A stretch of 64,000 nt of DNA from Prostheceraeus crozeri. Its lineage: Eukaryota > Platyhelminthes > Polycladida > Euryleptidae. How positions within the stretch are numbered: position 1 is the first letter of the stretch; every line of letters starts with the position of its first letter. Of the stretch, positions 51,414 through 60,970 are shown piece by piece. The notes under the pieces are model-generated. The model ran no database searches. It was not told where the DNA came from and worked only from the letters and a program-made list of their open reading frames with translations. The DNA is taken from contig CAJQUW010011052.1 of NCBI GenBank assembly GCA_907163375.1, positions 124,001 through 188,000 of the forward strand. The letters are read 5' to 3'. The position numbers were made by a program, and so were the translations under genes.

Positions 51414-54400
51414 ATGAATCGTGAAATGTCTCTCGGACAAACGTCTAGGATTGATGAATTAATCAAGAAACAAACTGCTGAGTTTGATGCGCAAATTAAA
51501 CATAGTACATGTAGTAAACGTATTAAAAAACAGAAACGTACTAGGCGTAGTATTAGACGTAATACTAAAAAACAGAAACGTGGAACAAAAGAAAAATTAG
51601 AAACTCCTATTAGTGATATCTTTTTTGATGATAGAATTAAGGATGAACTTGGTGATGATTTATGTAATTTATTTAATCCAAATGAAATTAAATATGAAAA
51701 TGTATCTTTTATTAATGTAGTAAATGATATGCGGAAACTTTTAGCAAATGGTAAAATTATTAATTTACTTGGAAAAGTTATTAAAGATCAGGAAAATATA
51801 ATTCAAAATTTTTACGTAACCTTCTATAATAAAAATTCATTTGAAATATGGTTTTCGAATCTGGATGAGAAATCCGATGCTAACGAATGGATTTTTACAG
51901 GTAATATTAAATATGAAGATTTTGGAATGAAGTTAGTACAAAGATCGCATAGAGGGGCAGGGATTAATATGAAATTAGAATCAAAGAATATTTCGGTGAA
52001 TATTGTTATATTCCTTCTGAAGATTTTTGTTTTATTAAATGTTATAATGTTTTACGAGGTTTTAATGAAGAACAAGGAGAAATGATGAAAGAAATGTTTA
52101 ATAATTTTTTATATAAAGAGAAAGCCACATCTAGAACAGGAGTAATGTCAAACTGCAAATTTTCTCAATTCAAAAAATATTTTGGAGAATGCGTTCAATA
52201 TTATAGTCCTGTCAATCGTCATTTAAATCCTAGAGGAATTGAAACGTTTCATAATTATGTTTATTACAATTATTTTCACGCAGGTTCAACAATTGGTCAC
52301 TATTGTTTAATTGATAAATCTCATAAATTAAAAGCTATTAGAGAAATTGAAAATGATTTCAAACCCATATATAAAACAGTTACTGATGAAAATCTAACAA
52401 CACGTCCATATAAAATCATAACAAAGAAAAAAATTGACTATAGTTCAACATATATTTGGGATCTCGAAACTTTTCCTGATCCTAACTGTTCAACAGCTCA
52501 TCCTATTCCTTATGCTGTAGGAGCTATTAATTTTAATAAATTTATATGTTGCTTACCGAAACAAAGATTGAAAGAATTAGAAACACGTTTGTTAAGTGAT
52601 ATGATTAAAATTAAACGATCAAAAGATGAATATGAAATTAAAAAACTTAAAAAACAGATTAATGAGTATAATAATTTAACTGAATTAGAATTTAATAAAC
52701 TTCAAAATTGTGTGAAAATATTTATGAGAACTGAGGATGATGAATGTTCGATCGGGGGAAACCCAGAGGACGTATGTCCGATCCATCAATTTTTTAGAAC
52801 TCTTGGAAAATTTAATTATTCTAGAGTAACTTTAATAGATCACAATTCATCAGGTTTTGATTCCTATTTTCCGATAAAAGCTAATTTTAAATTATCTAAA
52901 CCGCCTCTTAAAACTTCAAGAGGAATATTGACTGCTTCATTACAAAATCCTTATACAACTGAATGTGTTAGTAGATATATTCAAAAATCTCTTAGATTTA
53001 AAAACAATATGAAAAAAGATTCACCGTCAGGTAAATTAGCACTTCAAACTATTATAATGAAATGTAGTTATCAACATGTAAAAACAAGTCTTTCTAAATG
53101 GTGTGAGAATTTTAAAATTCCTACGAATGTGTGTAAATTAAATTATGAAATTGGAGACATAACACATGAAAATTATAAAGAAAAAGAAAATGAACGGAGA
53201 CCATATTTAGTTAACGATATTTTTTTAGCTTTTTGTATCTACAAATATAATAATGTTATGCGAGATTTAGTTGGTGAAGATATAACTACTAATTTGACAT
53301 CCTCTGCTTTAACATTTAACGGTTGGATGAAAAGCGTACAAAATGACAATACAAATATTCATTCTCATATAGATTTATGGGCTAGAAATTATATTAGAAA
53401 ATCTGTTAAAGGTGGAAGAGTTTCAGAAAATATAAGAAAATACATATCGCCATTTTGTAGCGACCAATATTAAAACAGTATTTACCTGGTCGCTGCCCCT
53501 GGGGGGGCTTTGTCCCCTGGTCGCTACGCTGGTGGGGCTTTGTCCCCTGGTCGCTGCGCTGGGGGGACTTTGTCCCTTGGAAGTAATTTAATAGATTTAA
53601 TGAAACAGTATCGAGATTTAGGAGATAAAACTGAAATTTGTAAGAAAATTTCAAATCAACTACTTGAACAAAAACATGAATTTCTAATGGCTTTTGATGC
53701 CACATCTTTATATCCATCATCTATGTATGATGAAAATTCAGAATACCCTAAAGCTGAATCCGCTAGAAAATTTAGACAAGAAGAAGAGCGGGAAATAGTA
53801 TATAAACTTAATGCACAAACATTTAGACCTAAAACTGGAATATTCTCTGTTGTGTTTCAATATCCGAATGATATGTTTTTTCAACCAGTTCCTATTAATG
53901 ATAAAGTTAAAAATCAAACTAATAATTCTCATGTAAAAGTAATCAGGTTTAGAAATGGTATATGTTATGATGTATTAACTTCTGTAGACATACAAGAAAT
54001 TGTTAGATGTGGGGGAAAAATCTTACATATTACTGATGGTATAATTTATGAAAAAAATTATCAAGTTTCACCATTTCGAAATTATATTGAAAAACTTTTT
54101 AATTTGAGAAAAAGATATAAAACAGAAGGAAATACTGTAGGCGATGAGTTAATTAAATTATTGATGAATTCGCTATATGGCAAAACTGTGCAAAAAGATA
54201 TAACCACTAAATATCATTTATGGAATGAGAATACATTGAGAAAAAATTTCACTCAAGAAGTAAAAGATTATGAAAAATTAAATGATGAACAATATTTAGC
54301 GAAAGTAGAAATGGAAGATGATGAATTTCTCAAAACTAATATTGTAAAAGATGGGAAGACGTCATTCATGCCATCACACTTAGGTTCTTTTATTCTTTCT

Positions 54401-54971
54401 CACTCTAGAAGAATCATGAATAACTTTATTTTAGAAATTAATGGTTTCAACGAAAAATACATTCATTATACAGATACTGATTCAATATACATTTCTAATG
54501 AGCTCTTCAATAAATTAGATGCTGCTAGATATGTTGGAGGGGAATTGTGTCAAGGGAAAAATGATTATGGAAATGGTGGAATTATTTTTGCAATGTTTAT
54601 TGCTCCTAAAATAAAATATTGTATTACTGTAGATGAGCAAGGGAGACTTAGTGAAAAGAAAACATTCAAAGGATATTCACAAGATAAAGTAAAAGTAGAA
54701 GATTTTCTAAAATTATATTCGGGGAAAACATTATCGACTACAGTTAATAAACCATGGAAAAGATCTTTAGAAACTGGAATTAGTATTCCTGATAAAAATA
54801 ATAATACTGAAGAAAAAAAAATTTTCTGGTCAAATAAATATTCTTAAGCGTCAAGCACCTGATGAAAATGAAATTATGTTACCTTATAACGGAGAAGATA
54901 TTCAAGCTGAAATATTTCAAACAATCGTCTGTGAGAGTAATTTAAGTGATGATGATGACACGTGGGAATAA
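51414..54971 (+). pseudogene. PolB: Protein-primed DNA polymerase B, broken
   Basis: About 1180 codons in three pieces. A basic N-terminal region runs from 51414; a frameshift at about 51950-51980 leads into the main frame; an in-frame TAA sits at 53471-53473, followed in the same frame by a GC-rich insert (53486-53580); a last frameshift in the A9 run near 54815 leads to the true end with an acidic tail at 54971. Exonuclease motifs: WDLETFPD (Exo I, about 52459) and DHNSSGFDSY (Exo II, about 52843). Polymerase motifs: DATSLYPS (A, 53696), MNSLYGKT (B, about 54165), YTDTDS (C, 54467-54484). This family replicates linear genomes with a protein primer at the terminal repeats. Insertions of the TPR1/TPR2 type are as expected between A and C. 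Confidence 0.9.
53486..53580. repeat. GC-rich 30-bp tandem palindrome inside PolB
   Basis: Three ~30-bp units CCTGGTCGCTGCGCTGGGG(GG).CTTTGTCC with inner hairpins (GGGAC-TTT-GTCCC in the third). Length is compatible with the frame on both sides, adding a Gly/Ala/Ser-rich stretch just before polymerase motif A. It follows 12 bases after the in-frame TAA. GC content is far above the gene. Confidence 0.85.
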
Positions 54972-54974
54972 TAA

Positions 54975-55290
54975 CTTTTTTATTACATCTAAAAATTTCA
55001 TAACATCTAAAAACTTATTACATCTAAAAATTTTATTACATCTAGAAATTTTATAACATCTAAAAATTTTATAACATCTAAAAATTTTATAACATCCAAA
55101 AACTTATTACATCTAAAAATTTTATAACATCTAAAAACTTATTACATCTAAAAATTTTATAACTTCTAAAAATTTTATAACATCTAAAAACTTATTACAT
55201 CTAAAAATTTTATAACATCTAAAAACTTATTACATCTAAAAATTTTATAACATCTAAAAACTTATTACATCTAAAAACTTATTACATATG
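54975..55290. repeat. ~18-bp minisatellite after PolB
   Basis: About 17 copies of AACATCTAAAAATTTTAT and the variant TACATCTAAAAACTTAT alternate without a strict order. It separates the plus-strand replication/packaging genes from the convergent gene at 55340. It may be a transcription end or recombination site; no direct evidence. Confidence 0.9.
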
Positions 55291-55339
55291 AAAATATATT
55301 TTTCGAATATTTTGGTATTTTCTATTAAGTTTTATTATA

Positions 55340-56710
55340 TTAAGTTTTATCATATAAAGTTTTATCAAAAGATAATTTAAATTTATTTTCACTAACTATT
55401 GATTCTTCATCATCATCATCAATTGATTCTTCATCATCATCATAAATTGTTTGTTCAACATCATAAATTACACTTTTTGGGATTGGATACCATTCTCTTA
55501 TTGGTATATCTAACTCTAAATTACATTTTTTATCTGATAATAATATAAAAGAGAAAAATATTGGTCTTTGATCTCTTTTGGAAAATTTAATAACACCACC
55601 ATAATCTGAGTCACTTTTAGTTTTTATTAAAGATGATAAAATTCTAAATTGATTAGATGTAAATCCTAATTTAAATTTTGTAGACCCGACACATAGTTGT
55701 CGAACAGTATCTTCAACTATACCATCATTATTATTTTCAATTGTAAGAAAATGAAATTTAGATAAATTTTGGTTACATGTAGTATTAATATCATGTACAT
55801 CAGTATGAGATATAAATTTTTCTTCACTTAAATTTTTATAATTACTAATATTTTTATAATCTTTTTTACCATTTACACCTTTTTCAGATGTTTCAGAATC
55901 ATCTACATTATCATCATCTATATTAACATCATCATTATTATTATAAGATTCTTTAAGATCGGGCAAAGCCCTAGAACCTTCGGTTCGTTTATTATGATTA
56001 TGGTCATTGTTAATAGTATAAGGTGTTGTCCACATATAAAGTTTTTCTTGTTGAGCTAAACCATTTATATAAGATTTTAACAAATTAATATTTAAGTTTG
56101 AATATAATCCTATATATGTATCATCATCATATCTTTGGGGCATTTCTAATGTTTCTTGTTTATAAATTGTATCTCTATAATAAACTTGACATAATAATTC
56201 TTCATTATGCTTTTTACTCTCGATATGAATATTATATTGGTTTTGTTCATCAACAAATAATCTTATTTTTTCTTTGGAAAAAGATTTTAATTTTTTAACT
56301 AATTCTTTAATATTGATATAATTAATAATTTTAGTTTCTATCCAATCAGTATTACTAATTGGTAATACTGCTCTAATAAAACCATAAACATTATTATGAC
56401 CTATTATAACCATATTTTTTTTATTTAATTCCACATAAGCTACATCATTATATTTACTTACTATATCCATAAATTTAATAAATGGATCACCTGGAAATAA
56501 ACAATAATTAGTTTCTATAGAAGGTAAACCTTTAGTCTGTTCTCTAAATATTTCGGCTTGTAATTGAAATAAAATATTAACATCTCTACATGGATTTGTA
56601 ATAGTATTATTATTATCAAAACATTTATTTTCAAATCCCGTTGATCTCGTCGAATAAGAAGAAGAGGATGATGCGGGCGAATATAATTTTTTTTAATTTG
56701 CTTTATCCAT
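55340..56710 (-). pseudogene. Unknown acidic protein, stop at codon 6
   Basis: About 456 codons on minus from an ATG at 56710; a TAA at codon 6 (56693-56695) breaks the start and the next ATG is 56470. Content: Ser-rich start (SPASSSSSYS), a folded region with strand-rich pattern (YVELNKKNMVIIGHNNVYG, YINIKELVKKLKSFSKEK), a long acidic Asn/Asp spacer (NNNDDVNIDDDNVDDSET), a second folded part (TKFKLGFTSNQFRILSSLIK) and an acidic end. Two similar halves linked by a spacer would fit a sliding-clamp-like or capsid-like fold, but I cannot support either. GC-rich hairpins interrupt it at 55955-55992. It occupies the place of the zinc-finger gene of copy 1. Confidence 0.55.
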
Positions 56711-56756
56711 TTTTTTATTTTTATTAGAAAAAATTTTATTTTTTTATTGTTAAAAA

Positions 56757-57643
56757 ATGATGTTACCAAATGTTGGTGGAGGTGCATATATCCCGAATAA
56801 TCGTGAATCAGAAATAGAAATAGAAAATTATATCATGAAAACTGAAGACGTTTTATCTGGTCCATTGCATCTTTCTATTCTTCCTCAACAAAATACAGAG
56901 TTAACAAATAAACAATATGTTGATACACAAATCAATGACTTAAAAGAAAAATATATAAACGATGTTTTGGTTCCACTGATGAATGAATTAAAGTTGCTTA
57001 AACTTAATGACAAATCATTAAACGAAAAATTATTAAAACTTGATAAAAAGGATAGAGAGCTAGAAGCAGATATAGCAAAACTTTTTAAAAAGATTTCAGA
57101 ACAATCAAAAATTTTAATATTACTTTCTTTAAATTTAAAATCTGCAGTCATTAAAAATAAACATCAGATAAAAATGTTAAAAGAACAATTAGAAGATGAA
57201 ATAGAAAAACTTCCTGAAAGAATTAAAAAAATTTAAAGAAGTTACAAGCTACGTTCCAAAAAAGTGTTGATGAATTGAGTTCTAAAATTACTCAACAAAT
57301 GAAAAAGATGAATAGAATAATAAATGAAGTAAACTCACTTAATCAAAGAGTTGATAAAATGAAAACTCTTAAAATCAATTTAGAAAATGAATTAAAGAAA
57401 AATTTACAAGAAAACTCTAAAGAAAATAAAGAACAGTTAGATGCTGTTAAAAGACAATTAGATGTTCTTAAAATTAAGTTAAATGCTCTTAAAACGGCGT
57501 TGAAGATTAATCAGCAGAAAATGCAAGTTAATAGAAAAGAAATTAAAGTACATCACACGCTGCTTGACGCAATAGATAAAGTGCAACAATCAATTAATAA
57601 AGTTATCTCGAAGTTGTTGTCCATTCACAAACGTAAATCTTGA
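56757..57643 (+). pseudogene. Fibre-like coiled-coil protein, copy 2, one frameshift
   Basis: Homologue of 1212-1949. It has MMLPNVGGGAY at the start, the fibre-like 'SILPQQNTELTNKQYVD' motif, and about 220 residues of heptad coiled coil rich in Lys, Leu, Asn. The frame shifts at the A7 run near 57224-57232; the downstream frame resumes the same sequence as copy 1 (LQATFQKSVDEL). It ends with the highly conserved HHTLLDAIDKVQQ...LLSIH segment. Divergent to the gene at 56710 with a 46-base A/T-only promoter region. A trimeric fibre or scaffold of the virion is inferred, not shown. Confidence 0.65.
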
Positions 57644-57742
57644 TCGACGAAGTCTTGGGTTTCTAACCTATCGGAGCAAAGCTCCTCAGGTTACTAACCA
57701 ATCGTAAATATTTTTCCCAAAAGTCAAATTTAATCCTAACAA

Positions 57743-58309
57743 ATGCCTATAATTTATAAACACAATCTTAAACATTTTGCTTCAAATCAAAGAATTGCTC
57801 ATGAACCACGCATGAATCCTGTTTATCATTATGATAATAGAGAAACAATCGGAACACAAAAGTTCCTAGGCACCGCAGGTGCCGTTCAAAAAGAAGGAGC
57901 TGGCATCTTCTCTGGTATTGGAAGTATCGTTAACTTAATTAAAAATAATAAAGATTTGATTACATCTGCTGCAAAAGGAGCAGCTGCTATAGGTAGTACA
58001 GCTAGTGCAATATCAAGTGCTGTCAAGTCTCAAAATGAATTAAAACAACTAGAAGCTATTCGTAAACTTAGGAATGATTCCGAAGAACTAAAAAATTTAA
58101 AAAAACTTTCAGAGGAAACGAAAAATAAAATTGCTAACATAGCTGTTGGGAAAACCTTGAGGAGCGAAGCTCCGTCTGATAGTAAACATAAGAAGAAATC
58201 AGGCGTAGCCATAAAACGTTCAATTGAAGAAATAAGAGGAAATGGCGTGAGCAGCAACCTTCGGTTTAACCAGCAAAGCTGTAGCGGAGCTGGTCTAGCA
58301 AAATTCTAA
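57743..58309 (+). CDS. Small hydrophobic virion-type protein, copy 2, with palindromic inserts
   Basis: 188 residues, open throughout. MPIIYKHNLKHF start, glycine/alanine-rich centre (EGAGIFSGIGSIVNLIKNN; GAAAIGSTASAISSAV), helical charged region (NELKQLEAIRKLRNDSEELK), end AGLAKF. Relative to copy 1 it has three in-frame GC-rich segments, at 57860-57893, 58147-58217 and 58238-58296, each with hairpin-forming sequence. It precedes MCP and is likely a minor virion component; a membrane-active role like adenovirus pVI is only an analogy. The leader 57641-57706 is the repeat that bounds the inverted MCP block in copy 1. Confidence 0.65.
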   Translation: MPIIYKHNLKHFASNQRIAHEPRMNPVYHYDNRETIGTQKFLGTAGAVQKEGAGIFSGIGSIVNLIKNNKDLITSAAKGAAAIGSTASAISSAVKSQNELKQLEAIRKLRNDSEELKNLKKLSEETKNKIANIAVGKTLRSEAPSDSKHKKKSGVAIKRSIEEIRGNGVSSNLRFNQQSCSGAGLAKF

Positions 58310-58317
58310 AATTATGT

Positions 58318-58445
58318 TTTTTAGTAAAATTTTTTTAGTAAAATTTTTTCAGCAAAATTTTCTTAGCAAAATTTTTTTAGCAAAATTTTCTTAGCAAAAT
58401 TTTTTTGGTAAAATTATTTTAGTAAAATTTTTTTAGCAGAATTTT
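58318..58445. repeat. ~17-bp AT repeat between virion-type gene and MCP
   Basis: Seven or eight copies of TTTTTTAGCAAAATTT/TTAGTAAAATTTT. Non-coding. Confidence 0.8.
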
Positions 58446-58490
58446 TTCTGTGTGTGAGAAAAACAAAAGGTCAAATTATTTTTTATAAAA

Positions 58491-59823
58491 ATGTCTTTGC
58501 TTATCGAAGATAAATTTAGATTAGACGATCCTCCGTTCGTCAGTTGCAATCAAAAAAAGAATGACTATATAAGAATTGCTATGAATCCCGGATCTTCCAG
58601 TAGAGTAAATACTGGAGGTGATTTAATTTTTGAAGTTGATAATCAACAAAGTTATTTATATCTACCTGATTCATTTTTACACTGTGAATATTCTTTATAT
58701 AGTGATGCCAATTTTACAACACCATTACCTGATACCGATAATATTGCACTAGAGAATAATTTCTTTCCAAAATTATTTACACAAATGCGTTTAGATGTTG
58801 CAACTCAAAATATAGAAACAATAAGTGATTCTCCAGGTGTAATTGATACAATGCTTAGATTTGTAACAATTGGTGAAAATAATAAAAGTATGAAATCGAA
58901 GGTTGGTTTCCTGATACAAATGATGGTATAATTGTTGATGATTTAACTCACGCTGGAACAGATGCAGCAGGAATTGCGAAAGATGTAGAAAATATTGCAA
59001 AACATTTAAATAAAACAAATAATGATGCATATAAAGAAAGACGTGAGTTTAACAAGAAAAGTAAACAGACAGTAAATTAGTCATTGTCTCCATTATTCGG
59101 ATATTTAGATTATGATAAAATATCATATCAATTAAAATTTAAATTAATAATTCATCGTACAGCAAATAATGAATTAATCTTTTTTGGTAAGACTGGAAAA
59201 AAGCATATTTAAAAATTGATAGACTTGAGTGGTGGATTAAGCATATTACTCCTAGTTTAGAGATTGAAACAGCTATTGCAAAAAGATTAAATACTAACAA
59301 ACCAATTCCAGTAAGTTTTCTAAAGCGTACTGCTAGTTCAGTAACTTTTTCCGAACAAAGATTTAACTGGCATTTTACTAGAACTGCGAATAATTCAAGA
59401 TATTTATTGCTAACTTTTCAAAGAAATAATTCTCCAAGTTTTGATAAGAACAACAATCTTTTTCATTTTAATACAATTCGAAGTTTACAAGTTTAATTAA
59501 ATCAAACCCGATATCCAATTGATCCATTAAGATTCGATGATACCAATAATCAATTCATGGAAGGATATGATTCTTATCGAAATCTTTGTATAGAATTTGG
59601 AGTTGAACCACAATTAACTCCTGGAGATTGGAGACATTTATATCCTGTTTTCTGTTTCGATTTAAGTGCACAATCTGAAGATATTATCAAGACTGGTTGT
59701 GATGTAACAATTAATATTGAAAAGAAAGATTCCACAACTTCATTGATGGCTTATGGTTTATTGCTAGAAGATGTAAAATATTCTATTGAAATTCTTAATG
59801 GAAAAATGGCTAGGATAAGTTAA
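58491..59823 (+). pseudogene. MCP: Polinton major capsid protein (hexon-like), copy 2
   Basis: About 445 codons, homologous to 2029-3365. First domain: DDPPFVSCNQKKNDY, FEVDNQQSYLYLPDSFLHCE, FTQMRLDVATQNIETISDSP, MLRFVTIG. Second domain: YQLKFKLIIHRT, WWIKHITPSLEIE, NWHFTRT, and LYPVFCFDLSAQSEDIIKTG near the end. This is the double-jelly-roll MCP of Polintons/adintovirus-type elements. Breaks: frameshift at about 58890, TAG at 59078-59080 (Trp codon in copy 1), one-base loss in an A run near 59200, TAA at 59494-59496. It would form the icosahedral shell. The start is the ATG after TTTTTTATAAAA. Confidence 0.9.
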
Positions 59824-60025
59824 TTAAAATTTTTGTTAACTTAAATTTTTTTTAGTAATTAGTAATAAAATTTTTTTGTAACTTGAATAGATTAAAAATT
59901 CCTAATTTAAAATTTATTCATAACTAGAATAGATTAAAAATTCTTAACTTAAAAATTTTTCGTAACTAGAATAGATTTAAAATTTTTGGTAACTTAAGAA
60001 TTTTTGGTAACTTAAAATTTTTTTA
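59824..60025. repeat. Degenerate AT repeats
   Basis: TAACT(A/T)GAATAGATTAAAAATTC recurs three times and TTTTTGGTAACTTAA twice. Non-coding. Confidence 0.7.
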
Positions 60026-60031
60026 TTGAAA

Positions 60032-60514
60032 ATGTCGCAAGCAAAAAGTAATAATAATAAAACTGTTGAATTAAAATTACGTAATATTGTTGACAAAAAT
60101 ACCACTAAAACTATTACGATTAACAAAAAAAAGTATTACATAAGTAAACCAATGATAGAGAATATTCAATTACAAGAAGAAAAGAATGGTGGAATTCTCC
60201 CATTAATTCCACTAATAATAGGTGGCATAGCAGCAGCAGGAAGTGTTGCAGGTGGGACAGGTTGTATTGTACAAGCAGTACATAAAAATAAATCAGAGAA
60301 GGCAGCATAAGAAGAACAAAAACGTCATAATAGAGAGTTAGAGAAAGTTGCTAGGGGTGAAGGAGTAGTAGATAATTTTATTAGCAAATTAAATTTAGTT
60401 GATGAAGGAAAACGAGTTCTTAAAAATATTCTCCGCAATGTTGATGATTTAATTGAAATTAAAGAAACTGAAGATGGTTCTGGAATATATCTAAGTCCTA
60501 GTATGATAAGGTAA
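60032..60514 (+). pseudogene. pX-like membrane/core protein, copy 2, one stop
   Basis: 161 codons homologous to 3980-4453, with the same hydrophobic LPLIPLIIGGIAAAGSVAGG segment and the GSGIYL end. One in-frame TAA at 60308-60310 replaces a leucine codon of copy 1 (TTA to TAA). Everything downstream remains in frame, so a single substitution inactivates it. Start at ATG 60032 after TTTTTTTATTGAAA. Confidence 0.7.
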
Positions 60515-60553
60515 AACATTTATTTTATCTTTAAAATTTTTTTATCTTTAAAA

Positions 60554-60970
60554 ATGGATACCCCAAATTCCACAAATTCTGAAAATTTAATTAAATTAAA
60601 AATTGCTTATTTAGATTTGTTAAATTATCCATTAAACAAAAATAAAAACTCAAACGGTCAGCATATTGGAGGTGACATACAAAAAACATTAGAAAACTTT
60701 TCTGGATTTATTTGGAGTAAATATTCGAAAGAAAAACCTCTTCCCGGTCATTCATATACTGGTCCAGGAACTCGATTAGATATAAGACTAGATGAGAATA
60801 ATAATCCGAAACCAGGTGAAGAACCAATAAATAGAGTAGATGCCGCAGCTTACAGGCATGATTTAGCTTATCGAAATCATGATCTAAGTTCTCGACATGC
60901 AGCTGATAAGAAGATGATTTAAGAATTAGATAGTATTCAAAATACTACATTTAGAGAAAAAATTGAAAGA
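60554..60970 (+). pseudogene. Phospholipase A2-like (parvovirus VP1-type) domain
   Basis: Residues 1-60 include the conserved GGDIQKTLENFSGFIWSKYS region; residues about 65-120 form the PLA2 site: Ca-binding loop YTGPGTRLD, NRVDAAAYRHDLAY with the catalytic His-Asp pair, and a further SSRHAADKKM helix. A TAA at 60920-60922 interrupts it; the same frame continues with a helical segment into the integrase (61870 end). The domain hydrolyses phospholipids and in parvoviruses breaches endosomes; here it should act in entry of a virus-like particle. The 122-residue part before the stop contains the whole active site. Confidence 0.85.

Noticed and set aside
55340-56710. Sliding clamp (PCNA-like) identity for the acidic gene
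   Set aside because: Two strand-rich halves joined by a linker are suggestive, but no conserved clamp residues can be named.
53471-60922. Alternative genetic code or programmed stop readthrough to explain in-frame stops of copy 2
   Set aside because: Stops are a mixture of TAA and TAG replacing Trp, Leu, Gln and other codons, and normal genes end at the same codons; ordinary decay fits better.
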